From NCBI RefSeq assembly GCF_000420405.1, contig NZ_ATUW01000003.1, positions 1 through 64,000 on the forward strand: 64,000 nt of DNA, given 5' to 3'. Positions 49,708 to 58,569 of this stretch are shown here, one piece after another (positions within the stretch are counted from its first letter, which is position 1; every line of letters starts with the position of its first letter). This DNA comes from Winkia neuii subsp. neuii DSM 8576. Lineage in GTDB: Bacteria > Actinomycetota > Actinomycetes > Actinomycetales > Actinomycetaceae. Made by a program: the position numbers and the translations under genes. The notes beneath the pieces are model-generated. The model worked only from the letters and a program-made list of their open reading frames with translations, had not been told where the DNA came from and made no database searches.

Positions 49708-51461
49708 TTCTTTTCCTCCACTCTTACGATCACTGCTCCGGCGGCCACAGTGTCCCCCTGGGCCACCTCGTATTTCACGATTCCTGCCGAGGGGACGTGC
49801 AGATATTTCTCCATCTTCATAGCTTCTATAACCGCAACTAGATCACCCTCGGCAACTTCAGCTCCGTCCTCCAAAGGCAGTCGCACAACAGTTGCCTGCA
49901 TAGGCGAAGTAACCACTCCAGGCTCGTCAGTGTTTTCCACCTGCACCTGTTTGCGCGCCCCACGCAACGGTTGCCGAGGGCGAGCCGGCCGCCCAGACGT
50001 AGGCCCAGCCACCTGCAGGGCGGAAAGGACAGTGTTGTCGATGATCAGCTGGTGACGCCTGCCGTCGACCTCGACTGCTATTTTTACCGGCACAGGATCG
50101 GCACTGCCAGAAGGCGCAAAAGGCTCCAGTCCCAGCGAGTCGACAATTTTTTCTTCGTCGAACCACGAAGTGTAGTGGTGCATATGCGCGAAAATCTCGG
50201 TCGAGAGCACGGCCTCTAACACAGGTTTGGACGTAGGCACGCCCTCTACTACCGTTTCAGCCAACGCACGCCTCATCCGCACAATAGCCTGTTCCCGGGT
50301 GGCGCCGTGCACAGTAATTTTGCCGATGAGCGAATCGAAGTTAGAGCCAATTACAGACCCCTCCTCAAGGAAGGAATCCACTCGCACTCCCGGGCCGCCG
50401 GGCCAGCGAAGAGATTTCACCGTACCAGTCACGGGAGCCAATTCAGCGCCCGGATCTTCGGCATTGATGCGAATTTCTATCGCGTGCCCCCGAGCGGACG
50501 GAACCGCGGAGGCTGCCTTGCCCTGCGCAATGCGTATCTGTTCGGCTACCAGGTCGAGTCCAGTTACCTCCTCTGAAACCGTGTGTTCTACCTGGAGGCG
50601 GGGGTTCACTTCCAAGAAGTAGGCCCTGCCAGCAGCCACCAAAAATTCGCAGGTCCCCACTCCCACGTAGCCGGCGTGGGTGAACAGTTGTTCCGACCAG
50701 GTGTGCAGGTTTTTATCTATCTGCTCGTCCAACGCCGGCGCGGGAGCTTCCTCAATCAGCTTTTGATTGCGCCGCTGCACCGAGCAGTCACGCGTGGAAA
50801 CTACCGCAAAATTCCCCAGCGAATCACGCATGCACTGGGTTTCCACATGGCGGGCGTGGGTGCAGATCTTCTCTATGAAGGTCAGGTCAAGAGCCTGCTC
50901 GGAAGCAACCGAATAGTAATCGTGCAGATCCTTCTCCGAATCTACACGGATGATGCCGCGCCCTCCACCCCCGTCGGCCCGCTTGAGCAGAACAGGGTAA
51001 CCAATTTGCGCCGCAAATTCGGCAGCTTCTTCCCTGGTGCGCACCGGCCCCGAGGAACCGGGAACAGTTGGTACTCCCGCCTTTTTCGCGAGCGCGCGGG
51101 CGTCTATTTTGTCGCCCAAAGCACGAATCACACTGGCATCGGGGCCAATCCAGGTAATGCCGGCCTCGGCTACTTTGGCAGCGAAGTCGAAGTTCTCGGA
51201 CAAAAAGCCGTATCCGGGGTGGATTGCATCTACGCGCGCCTTCTTCGCAAGTTCTAAAACCGCCTCCTGGTTGAGGTAGGTTTCCACCGCCCTCTTGCCG
51301 GGCAAACTGTAAGCTTCGTCAGCCTCGCGAACTGCTGCGGTGTTTATGTCCTCGTCTGCGTAGCAAGCTATAGAAGTCAGCCCCATTTCTCGGATCGTCC
51401 GCACCACCCGCAGCGCAATTTCGCCGCGATTAGCGATAAGAATTCTTTCGATCTTTTTCAT
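49704..51461 (-). CDS. Acyl-CoA carboxylase alpha subunit (biotin carboxylase and biotin carrier)
   Basis: The 585-residue protein carboxylates its own biotin using ATP. The biotin carboxylase part starts KIERILIANRGEIALRVVRT, with the ATP-grasp loop KRADGGGGRGI and EVNPRLQVEHTVSEEVTG. After a linker the C-terminal carrier domain carries the biotinylated lysine in VIEAMKMEKYLHV (about residue 548). It starts in the birA stop (TGATG) and is coupled to accD. Similar to mycobacterial AccA3 in layout. Confidence 0.96.
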   Translation of the reverse strand: MKKIERILIANRGEIALRVVRTIREMGLTSIACYADEDINTAAVREADEAYSLPGKRAVETYLNQEAVLELAKKARVDAIHPGYGFLSENFDFAAKVAEAGITWIGPDASVIRALGDKIDARALAKKAGVPTVPGSSGPVRTREEAAEFAAQIGYPVLLKRADGGGGRGIIRVDSEKDLHDYYSVASEQALDLTFIEKICTHARHVETQCMRDSLGNFAVVSTRDCSVQRRNQKLIEEAPAPALDEQIDKNLHTWSEQLFTHAGYVGVGTCEFLVAAGRAYFLEVNPRLQVEHTVSEEVTGLDLVAEQIRIAQGKAASAVPSARGHAIEIRINAEDPGAELAPVTGTVKSLRWPGGPGVRVDSFLEEGSVIGSNFDSLIGKITVHGATREQAIVRMRRALAETVVEGVPTSKPVLEAVLSTEIFAHMHHYTSWFDEEKIVDSLGLEPFAPSGSADPVPVKIAVEVDGRRHQLIIDNTVLSALQVAGPTSGRPARPRQPLRGARKQVQVENTDEPGVVTSPMQATVVRLPLEDGAEVAEGDLVAVIEAMKMEKYLHVPSAGIVKYEVAQGDTVAAGAVIVRVEEKK

Positions 51462-52168
51462 CAGGCTCCCTTTACGACATCTGCATCGCCGCAGGTGATT
51501 ACCCGTTCTCTACCATCAGTTTCTAATATCAAGGCCCCGGTTATGTCTACGTCTTTAGCAACCCCGCTAATAATTTCGCCCCCGGGAACATGTACTCGCA
51601 CAGGAACGTCAAATACAGCATTAGCACGGTACAAGGCCAGCGCCTCGGCGCCGGGGGCGACTTTAGTAAAGACAGCCTCCAGTTGTGCTTTGAGGGCGCG
51701 AGCAGCCTCCTGGGGCGAGGGAGCCGTGCCGAGTTGGCTCAGGCAGGCGGTCGGCCTGTCAATTTTCGGGGCCTCGGTCAAATTGATTCCCACCCCCACG
51801 ATGAACTGCCCGGGTGCGTGCAGTTCTGTCAGGATGCCACCACATTTGGCCTGGCCAATAAGGAGGTCGTTGGGCCACTTCAGGCTCACTTGCAACCCGA
51901 AAGAGGCGACGGCTTTTTTGGCTGCCACCCCGGCGAGCAGAGTCACCCACCCATAGTCTTCGACCTCGTAGGAAGGCAGGTGCAAATAAGTGGTAGCAAG
52001 CAAGCCCGACCCTGCCCTGCACTCCCAACTGCGCCCCGAGCGCCCCCGCCCAGCAGTTTGCGAAGCGGCCACAACCATGTCGAACGGGTGGGCGCCAGCC
52101 TCAATAAGCTCGGCAACCACGTCATTCGTTGAGGTTACTTCGGGCAGAAAAGTTATCTGAGAGCTCAC
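51461..52168 (-). CDS. birA: Biotin-protein ligase, single-domain
   Basis: BirA activates biotin with ATP and attaches it to the carrier domain of the carboxylase encoded just downstream. The 235-residue protein has the catalytic pattern STNDVVAELI, ASQTAGRGRSGRSW, LKWPNDLLIGQAKCGGILTE and VGVGINL, and a short C-terminal domain. There is no N-terminal helix-turn-helix, so it is not a regulator. Start is a GTG with GGAAGGAAAATAG upstream. It is the first gene after the tetR-operator gap. Confidence 0.95.
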   Translation of the reverse strand: MSSQITFLPEVTSTNDVVAELIEAGAHPFDMVVAASQTAGRGRSGRSWECRAGSGLLATTYLHLPSYEVEDYGWVTLLAGVAAKKAVASFGLQVSLKWPNDLLIGQAKCGGILTELHAPGQFIVGVGINLTEAPKIDRPTACLSQLGTAPSPQEAARALKAQLEAVFTKVAPGAEALALYRANAVFDVPVRVHVPGGEIISGVAKDVDITGALILETDGRERVITCGDADVVKGA

Positions 52169-52227
52169 CTATTTTCCTTCCGTCGATCTGTGTTAGACAT
52201 TTTTCGGAAGGAGGGGGGCAAGCTCAA

Positions 52228-52241
52228 ATACCGTTCGGTAT
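52228..52241. promoter_or_regulatory. TetR-type operator upstream of birA-acc-fas
   Basis: ATACCG-TT-CGGTAT is a perfect 14-base palindrome of the shape bound by many TetR/AcrR proteins. It lies in the 106-base gap between the tetR gene and birA, 60 bases before the birA start, where it could block or assist the promoter of the fatty acid operon. A possible -35 TTGCCC and -10 TCTAAC follow it towards birA, but they are weak. Confidence 0.65.
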
Positions 52242-52274
52242 CTGCGGGGTTGGGAATGCCCCTACTATGAGTGG

Positions 52275-52931
52275 TTATTTGGCTATTTTATGCGAATCTT
52301 TTTGCTGCACCGGCTCTGTGGTGGAAGCATAAATTAGCGTTAGTAACATCTGCACGATATCTTGGGCGGGTTCAGTCGCATGCAAATCTTTGCCCGCGAG
52401 CGCTGCCCTCATGGCACCAATGTTCGCCGCTCGCAGGGCTATGCCCACGACAGCGTGAGCTAGCGAAATAGAAGAAACGTGCACTACCCGACCGGTTGCC
52501 TCGGCAATAGTTTCTAATACCTGAGCCACCTGGCGAATAAACTGAGAGTTTATTTCGGCGAGTCGCATTCCCCACTTGGGATCGCGGACAGACCTATTTA
52601 ACAATTCGGAGTGCAGCACGTAAAAGTCCCTATCCAGCTGCAGAACCTCTAGCACTTCGTCCAGCAGCGCCTCCATAGTCACTTCCCCGGGCCCCGCTTT
52701 GGCCCACCCTTGCACGGTATCGGTAAGCCCGTCTATGAGCCTGGCGTATTCGTCCTCGGCGAGGGCGGCAAACAATTCGTCTTTGGTTGAAAAATTCGAG
52801 TAGAACGCCCCGCGCGTGAATCCTGCCCGCGCGCAGATTTTTTCTAGGGAACAGCCTTCTATTCCCTCGGAAACTACAATGTGGCGGGTGGCATCGATTA
52901 GTTTGTTAGCAGTTTCAAACTCTTCTGCCAC
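52275..52931 (-). CDS. TetR family transcriptional regulator
   Basis: The 218-residue protein has a TetR DNA-binding domain: ANKLIDATRHIVVSEGIEGCSLEKICARAGFTRGAFYSNFSTKDELFAALAEDEY. The C-terminal part is helical and would bind a small ligand. It starts with a GTG three bases after the inositol monophosphatase stop and lies just before the palindrome in front of birA, so control of the fatty acid synthesis operon is likely. It could be the counterpart of FasR-type regulators, but that is inferred from position. Acyl-CoA would be a plausible signal. Confidence 0.92.
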   Translation of the reverse strand: MAEEFETANKLIDATRHIVVSEGIEGCSLEKICARAGFTRGAFYSNFSTKDELFAALAEDEYARLIDGLTDTVQGWAKAGPGEVTMEALLDEVLEVLQLDRDFYVLHSELLNRSVRDPKWGMRLAEINSQFIRQVAQVLETIAEATGRVVHVSSISLAHAVVGIALRAANIGAMRAALAGKDLHATEPAQDIVQMLLTLIYASTTEPVQQKDSHKIAK

Positions 52932-52934
52932 TAT

Positions 52935-53771
52935 TTACTCCCAGTAGATAGACGAAATCCTCTGGTTAAAAATATTAGCCAATTCGGGCGGGGCGGCAGT
53001 TAGCATCTTTGCAGACGGGCGCCCTGAGCAGCCGTCGGAAACTGTCGCTCCCGCCTCGGCGCAGATCAGTTCGCCCGCGGCCATATCCCAGGGTTTTAGC
53101 CCTTCTTCGTAGTAAATGTCGACGGTTCCACTGGCAACAGCGCACAGGCTGAGGGCGGCGCTTCCGCACCTGCGAATGTCGGCAATGTCGCCAATTAGAC
53201 TCGCCAAGAACTTGCCCTGCCTTTGGCGCCGTTCGCGCACGTAGCCAAAACCGGTGGCCACGAGGGCGGGGGCCAGCCGAGTGAGCGAGCTTGCGCCTAT
53301 TGGAGATTCCCCGAGGTAGGCTCCCCCGCCCGCTCCGGCGTGGTAGAGCCTGTCGGTGCCAATTTCAGCTACCGCCCCAACCACGGGAACCCAGGTAGTG
53401 GGATCTACTGAGCCGTAGACGCAAGCAACCGAGACCGCGGCAGGGGCAACTTGGCGGATGTAGTTCACTGTGCCGTCGATCGGATCAACTATCCAGAAGA
53501 GTCCAGATTTGCCTCCGTCTATACCGGCTTCTTCGCCCATAATGCCGTCCTCGGGGCGTGCTGCAGAAATCTTTTGGCGGATGAGTGCTTCTACCTCGCG
53601 GTCGACTTCGGTAACCGGGTCGACGGGTGAAGACTTTGTTGCGGCTACCGTTACTTTGCCTTCGCTTTTGCGTTTTTCAGCAAGCTGGGCGGCCTCGATG
53701 GCCACATCTTTAGCTAGCGCCCACAATCCGTCTCGGGTGGCTTCTGAAATAGGCAGAGCAAACGATTCCAT
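52935..53771 (-). CDS. Inositol monophosphatase family protein
   Basis: The 278-residue protein has the metal-binding signature of this phosphatase family: IMGEEAG, WIVDPIDGTVNYIRQ and KPWDMAAGELICAEAGA. Substrates in actinobacteria include inositol phosphate, fructose-1,6-bisphosphate and PAP; the sequence does not decide among them. The ATG has only a weak ribosome site. It is followed immediately by tetR and preceded by aroD in the same direction. Confidence 0.92.
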   Translation of the reverse strand: MESFALPISEATRDGLWALAKDVAIEAAQLAEKRKSEGKVTVAATKSSPVDPVTEVDREVEALIRQKISAARPEDGIMGEEAGIDGGKSGLFWIVDPIDGTVNYIRQVAPAAVSVACVYGSVDPTTWVPVVGAVAEIGTDRLYHAGAGGGAYLGESPIGASSLTRLAPALVATGFGYVRERRQRQGKFLASLIGDIADIRRCGSAALSLCAVASGTVDIYYEEGLKPWDMAAGELICAEAGATVSDGCSGRPSAKMLTAAPPELANIFNQRISSIYWE

Positions 53772-53818
53772 GTATTAACGATCCCACACAAAGGGGGTTT
53801 TCGCGGGAACATCCGGGG

Positions 53819-54505
53819 CTAGTTGCCAAGAACCTTCCTAACGAGCACCGCATCCATTTGACCGGGAGCTGAGGCCGGGCCGGCAGTCGCGAAGGTGGCA
53901 CAGTTCCCGAATTGGGGGCCCGCCAGGCGACTTATTTGCCCTAGTTTTCCCATCGCAATCCCTATTAGAGGCCTGTCTATTTGCTGGCGTGCCCGCGCCA
54001 ACGCTTCCAACAGCGTCAGAACGTCTTGAGCGTGTTGGGGCATTACCGCGATCTTGCACACGTCTGCTCCCGCCTCGCTCGCCCGGATTAGCCGCGCAAG
54101 CACCTGGTCCACAAGCGGGGTGGCGGAAAAACTGTGAAAGCTTCCGAACACTACTACCCCCGCCCTATGGGCCGCCTCTATGAGGACCGCGGCCTCGGGG
54201 CGGGCGATCTCGACATCTATTGCCTGAGGCTGTAAGGATAGAAGCTCGCGCACCCGCCCCGCATACTCGCCCTCGGCACAAGCCCCACCTTCCGCAGTAG
54301 AACGCAGAGTAAGCAAAAGCGGGCCAAAGGGTGCCAGCCGCGAGGCCAGCTGTGAAGTGAGCGCGCCCGCCAAATCGGCACGGATCTCAAATATGTCCCC
54401 TCCTGCACCTACCGCCTGGCCTACCTGTTCTAGGTCGGATACGGGAATAATTATTTTGGTGGTTTCCCCGCCCAAGCTCACCGACCCCAGCGCAACTTCA
54501 GCCAC
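53819..54505 (-). CDS. aroD: Type I 3-dehydroquinate dehydratase
   Basis: AroD catalyses the third step of the shikimate pathway through a Schiff base. The protein of 228 residues is a compact barrel with KIIIPVSD, DIFEIRADLAG, LLLTLRST, VVFGSFHSFSATP (catalytic His) and ADVCKIAVMPQ (Schiff-base Lys), then IGIAMGKLGQISRL. The start is taken as the GTG at 54505 because GGAGGG lies directly upstream and the family begins here. The frame is open 90 codons further upstream, but that part lies over the divergent crcB gene. Confidence 0.9.
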   Translation of the reverse strand: MAEVALGSVSLGGETTKIIIPVSDLEQVGQAVGAGGDIFEIRADLAGALTSQLASRLAPFGPLLLTLRSTAEGGACAEGEYAGRVRELLSLQPQAIDVEIARPEAAVLIEAAHRAGVVVFGSFHSFSATPLVDQVLARLIRASEAGADVCKIAVMPQHAQDVLTLLEALARARQQIDRPLIGIAMGKLGQISRLAGPQFGNCATFATAGPASAPGQMDAVLVRKVLGN

Positions 54506-54539
54506 TGTCCCTCCAAACGCATTGCTATATCCTGAGTGT

Positions 54540-55001
54540 ATGCGCACCAATACGAACGCAGCGTTCTGGCACGTGTGGAGTATAAAAAATATCTTGCTGG
54601 TTGGGACCGGCGGTTTTTTTGGTACCGCAGCTAGAGCGCTCACGGACATGCTCGAAAAAGCTTTTCCCTTGCAGTGGCTGGTGGTACCCTGGTCCACTGC
54701 CGTAGTGAATCTGTTCGGGGCATTCTTACTCGGCTTTATTGCGGGCAGAGCTGCAAAAGCTCGGGCCGGGCGCATCTCGTCGGTGTTCGATCGCTACTAC
54801 TTGCTATTCGGCACAGGCTTTATGGGCGCGTTCACCACCTTTTCCTCCTTTGCACTGGCCCTAACCGATTTGACACAGGGGCCGTCGCTTTCGGGGCTAG
54901 TCGAGGGCGGAGCTATAGTCGCGTTGGGATTGACGGCGGCGGTAAGCGGGCTGCTCTGTGGAGAGCGAGGCCTATCTTGGCTCATTAGGGTTAGGGACTG
55001 A
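54540..55001 (+). CDS. crcB: Fluoride channel CrcB/Fluc, first copy
   Basis: CrcB proteins export fluoride as dimeric channels. This 153-residue copy has four membrane helices and the family marks TGGFFGTAARALTD, VVNLFGAFLLGF and the Na-binding TGFMGAFTTFSSFALA. The ATG at 54540 has no clear ribosome site and lies 34 bases from the divergent aroD start, so it may be leaderless. The upstream frame overlaps aroD. One base separates it from the second crcB, pointing to a heterodimer. Confidence 0.92.
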   Translation: MRTNTNAAFWHVWSIKNILLVGTGGFFGTAARALTDMLEKAFPLQWLVVPWSTAVVNLFGAFLLGFIAGRAAKARAGRISSVFDRYYLLFGTGFMGAFTTFSSFALALTDLTQGPSLSGLVEGGAIVALGLTAAVSGLLCGERGLSWLIRVRD

Positions 55002-55002
55002 C

Positions 55003-55374
55003 ATGACGCCGACTATTCTTGTTTTACTCGTTACCTGTGTTGCCGGCGCAGTAGGTGCCATATGCCGCTACTGCCTGGATGCGATAGCCAAATTTTTTTG
55101 GTCTAAGCCGGCAACAGTGTTTGTAAATTTGCTCGGCTGTTTTTTAATCGGCCTCCTAGCCCCGCTGACCATGCAGGATTTTCAAGTTCTTCACTACGCG
55201 CTCACGACCGGATTTCTTGGCGGCTTTACCACTTTCTCGACAGCGATGCTAGAAGCGGTAAACACCATCAGGGAACAAAAAATTGCTCGCGGCCTAGCCC
55301 TGGCGATTTTACCGGTAGTGCTGGGGATGGCCCTGTGCGGAGCCGGAATGGCCATAGCTGCAGCCTGGCTGTAA
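55003..55374 (+). CDS. crcB: Fluoride channel CrcB/Fluc, second copy
   Basis: The 123-residue partner of the first copy, again with four membrane helices: GAVGAICRYCLDAI, FVNLLGCFLIGLL and TTGFLGGFTTFSTAMLEA. Paired crcB genes usually encode the two halves of a channel with opposite membrane orientation. The start ATG lies one base after the first copy's stop. A strong terminator follows. No fluoride riboswitch pattern was found before the pair. Confidence 0.93.
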   Translation: MTPTILVLLVTCVAGAVGAICRYCLDAIAKFFWSKPATVFVNLLGCFLIGLLAPLTMQDFQVLHYALTTGFLGGFTTFSTAMLEAVNTIREQKIARGLALAILPVVLGMALCGAGMAIAAAWL

Positions 55375-55391
55375 AACATTTCGACAATGGG

Positions 55392-55419
55392 GTGGGGGCT
55401 CGCGTTTGCGGGCCCCCAC
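55392..55419. terminator. Bidirectional terminator between crcB and UPF0182
   Basis: A 12-base stem (GTGGGGGCTCGC with GCGGGCCCCCAC, one G:U pair) with a GTTT loop is followed by TCTTCTT on the plus strand. It lies between the convergent crcB and UPF0182 genes. Confidence 0.88.
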
Positions 55420-55434
55420 TCTTCTTGAGCTAGG

Positions 55435-58422
55435 TTACTTACTAGCCTTTGCGTTAGCACGCTCCTTGTCAGCGTTTACCGCATCTTCAAGTGCCTTCTT
55501 CAAAGCATCTTGAGCCTTGCCGTATTCGCTCCACTTCTGTTCCGCCAACGCCTTGTTGCCAGATTCAATTGCCGCCTTCGCATCTTGCAAAGCACCTTGC
55601 AGTTTTTGGTCTGCGCTTTGTTCCTTTTGCCCGGCAGTGGCCTCCTTGGCGCCTTCCCCACCTACTACTGACGAGGTAGACGCGGCCGCATCCCCACCGA
55701 AGACCTGGTTCAACGATTCTTCAAGGGTGGGTGCAAAACCAACCTTGTCACCGAAGGAGGTGAGCACCGAACGCAGTTGCGGGTAGGAAGTGGTACCGGT
55801 GGACTGCACGTAAACTGGTTGGATGTAAAGCAGTCCGCCGCCCACCGGCAGCGTGAGCAAATTGCCGCGCAGTACCTTGGTGCCCTGCTGGTCCTGCAAG
55901 TTCAACTCTTTGGAAACCCTCTGGTCAGAGTTGAAATTGTTTTGTACCTGGCCCGGGCCCGGAACAGTGGTTGAGGACGGCAGCGCCATCAATCGCATCT
56001 TTCCGTATCCCTCGCGCACCTTACCGGCAGTAGAGCCAGTCTCGGAATCAACAGCTAAGAACCCTGCCATTGCCGCCCGCTTAGACCCGCCCCCGGGGAT
56101 GAATACCGAGGTCAGCGAGAATTCTGCTGAGGGTTGCGACGGCATCTTCATGGTCAGGTAATACGGCGGCTGCACGGGGGCCGAAACATTCTTGGGCACC
56201 GACACTGTGGGATCTTCAGAAAGCTTCCACTGGTCGCCACCGGTGTAGAACTTCTCGGCTTGAGTGACGTGGTAGGTCTCGAGCAACTTCCGTTGCACCT
56301 TGAACAGATCCTCCGGATAGCGAAGGTGTGCCATTAGATCCCCAGAAATCTGCGAGATCGGCTTGATCTTGCCAGGGAATACCTTCTGCCAGGTGCGCAG
56401 CACAGGATCATTCTTATCCCATTGATAGAGCGAAACCGACCCGTCGTAGGCGTCTACGACTGCCTTTACCGAGTTGCGCATGTAATTGATCTGGTTACGC
56501 GGGGTGAACTGTTCCTCGTCGTTAGTGCGCGAGTCGTCGGTCACCGATTCCACCGACACGTGTTCGGCATACGGGTAGGCGTTCGAGGTCGTGTACCCAT
56601 CCACGATCCAAACCAGACGCTTTGGGGTCTTGGGATCGCCGTCAGTGTCGACCACGGCCGGGTACGGCTTTCGATCTAGCGTCAGGTAAGGGGCAGCCTT
56701 AGCTACCCTGAGGGACGGATCGCGGTCGTACAGAATCTGCGACTTTTCGTTTACCTGATCCGAAAAGAACAAATCCGTCGACTGGAAGCGCAAGGCGTAC
56801 AAGAACTTGTTCCAGAAGTTGCCGAGTGACGGCCCTCCGTTACCTTTAAAGGTGTTGTTCACCTGCCCAGATTCAGCATTGTCGTCCGGGTAGTCCAACT
56901 CTTGAGGAGACGCTCCCTTGGGAGCGCCTACCACTGAGTATTCAGGCGACCGAGGCGAGAAGTAGACGCGCGGTTCGTATTCACCCATTTTGCCCCTGGA
57001 CGGGATCGAGTGCTCCCAATAAGCAGGAAGCCCATCAGGGGTGACCTTGTTGCCGAACGCAGCCACCGCGCCAAAACCGTGCGTGTAAACCGTGTGGTCG
57101 TTCACCCAGGTGCGTTGCCCCTTCGAGAGGCCGTCTTGGTTAATGTCGCGGACGGCTATAACCGTGTCGGATTTTTCGCCCTCAACGTTGTAGCGATCGA
57201 CCGCGAACTGTTCAGGGAAGGTGTAGTAGGGCCGCGATTGCTGCAACTGCCTAACCGTAGGTGAAATTATCTCGGGGTCGAGTAGACGAATCTGCGAGGT
57301 GGAAGCTTGGTCTTCAGCCAACTGGCCAGCTTCGGCCTTAGTAGTTGCCGAGGTGGTTTTGTATTCCAAATCCTCCATGCCAAAAGCCGCCAAAGTTGCA
57401 TCGATATTGTGTTGGATGTAGGTAGATTCGAGCTGTTTAGCGTTCGGATCTACCTTGAAACGCTGCATCAACATCGGGTAGCCAAAGCCTATGACCAGCG
57501 AGGAAACCACCAGTACCACCAGCCCGGCAACGGGCAAACGCCAGGTCCCCTTAAAGGCGGCAACAAAGAACAGCACCGCAATTAGTGCACTGATTACAGC
57601 CAGGATAGTGTTCGCCGGCAGCGCCGCATTAATGTCGGTATACATGGCACCGTCGGTGGGCTTGCCCTGCTGAGCCAGCATATTAAACCGGCCCACAATG
57701 TAGCGCACCCCAACCAGCAAGGACAAAATGCCAGCTAAAATCCCCAGGTGGATGCGGGCCCGGCGAGCAACGTGCACCTTTGGAGTGACCTGGATTGCCC
57801 CACCCATGTAGTAGATGACGGCCGTGGCCACTGCAGCCGTTGCCACCATGGCCAATATTGCCGACGAGAGCAGGTCCAACAGTGGCAGTTGGAATGTAAA
57901 GAAGGACAGGTCAAAACCCCAGATGGGATCTTTGCGCCCAAACGGGGTGGAATGGAGCGCGACCTGCAACACCGACCAAGAGGGCGCCAATTTCAGCACC
58001 GAGTAGATGCCCACCAAGCTGGCAATACCAAAGGTGAACAGCTTTGGCTTACCCATAATAGTTTTGGAGTATTCCGAATTGGCGGATCTGGCCCCCATAG
58101 AACGCATCGCCAAGATCACGTTCACCACCACAATGGCAAAGGCGAGGGCAAAGCCCACCAGCCCCATTAGGGCCGCCGACCCCCACTGGGTGAACAAAAT
58201 CTGTAAATACCCGAGCTGGCTATACCAGAGCACCTCGGTCCACAGCCCTGCCATCAGAGCAATTACCAGCAGCAAGGCTGCCAAAACTATTACGGTAATC
58301 CCAAGCGGACCCGGCTTTTTGAATTTCGGCAAATGCGGTTTTGCCCCCGAGGGCCGCCGCGGGCGCCCCGAGCCGAAATTCGCAAAATCCGGGAAGCCGG
58401 GAAACTGATTGTTCGAACTCAC
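55435..58422 (-). CDS. UPF0182 family large membrane protein
   Basis: The 995-residue protein belongs to UPF0182, of unknown function. After a short basic N-terminal tail there are about seven membrane helices (about residues 35-325), then a large domain with DRYNVEGEKSDTVIAVRDIN, VYFSPRSPEYSVVGAPKG, and PYLTLDRKPYPAVVDTDGDPKTPKRLVWIVDGYTTS. The C-terminus is a disordered acidic stretch ending in a coiled-coil-like helix (EQKWSEYGKAQDALKKALEDAV). The GTG start has AGGAAAG just upstream. It heads the block shared with mycobacteria (Rv3193c-like order). Confidence 0.93.
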   Translation of the reverse strand: MSSNNQFPGFPDFANFGSGRPRRPSGAKPHLPKFKKPGPLGITVIVLAALLLVIALMAGLWTEVLWYSQLGYLQILFTQWGSAALMGLVGFALAFAIVVVNVILAMRSMGARSANSEYSKTIMGKPKLFTFGIASLVGIYSVLKLAPSWSVLQVALHSTPFGRKDPIWGFDLSFFTFQLPLLDLLSSAILAMVATAAVATAVIYYMGGAIQVTPKVHVARRARIHLGILAGILSLLVGVRYIVGRFNMLAQQGKPTDGAMYTDINAALPANTILAVISALIAVLFFVAAFKGTWRLPVAGLVVLVVSSLVIGFGYPMLMQRFKVDPNAKQLESTYIQHNIDATLAAFGMEDLEYKTTSATTKAEAGQLAEDQASTSQIRLLDPEIISPTVRQLQQSRPYYTFPEQFAVDRYNVEGEKSDTVIAVRDINQDGLSKGQRTWVNDHTVYTHGFGAVAAFGNKVTPDGLPAYWEHSIPSRGKMGEYEPRVYFSPRSPEYSVVGAPKGASPQELDYPDDNAESGQVNNTFKGNGGPSLGNFWNKFLYALRFQSTDLFFSDQVNEKSQILYDRDPSLRVAKAAPYLTLDRKPYPAVVDTDGDPKTPKRLVWIVDGYTTSNAYPYAEHVSVESVTDDSRTNDEEQFTPRNQINYMRNSVKAVVDAYDGSVSLYQWDKNDPVLRTWQKVFPGKIKPISQISGDLMAHLRYPEDLFKVQRKLLETYHVTQAEKFYTGGDQWKLSEDPTVSVPKNVSAPVQPPYYLTMKMPSQPSAEFSLTSVFIPGGGSKRAAMAGFLAVDSETGSTAGKVREGYGKMRLMALPSSTTVPGPGQVQNNFNSDQRVSKELNLQDQQGTKVLRGNLLTLPVGGGLLYIQPVYVQSTGTTSYPQLRSVLTSFGDKVGFAPTLEESLNQVFGGDAAASTSSVVGGEGAKEATAGQKEQSADQKLQGALQDAKAAIESGNKALAEQKWSEYGKAQDALKKALEDAVNADKERANAKASK

Positions 58423-58569
58423 AGCTTTCCTATTTGCGTAGGGGTTAAAATCACTCCCAGTCTCTCACGTTTTCCCTGCTGACCTCCAGCTACCCGCACG
58501 CTGAGGGCCCGCGTTCACACCAGGCGTAACCGATTGGGCACCGCCTGCGCTAGGTGGCAGTATTTAGAC

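Noticed and set aside
54357-54539. 61-residue N-terminal extension of the first crcB
   Set aside because: It lies antisense to aroD, and CrcB proteins begin at the first membrane helix.
54506-54539. Fluoride riboswitch before crcB
   Set aside because: The 34-base gap is too short and lacks the conserved motif.
53838-54775. 318-residue version of aroD beginning at 54775
   Set aside because: The first 90 residues lie antisense to crcB, show no family likeness, and a GTG with an ideal GGAGGG site marks the real start.
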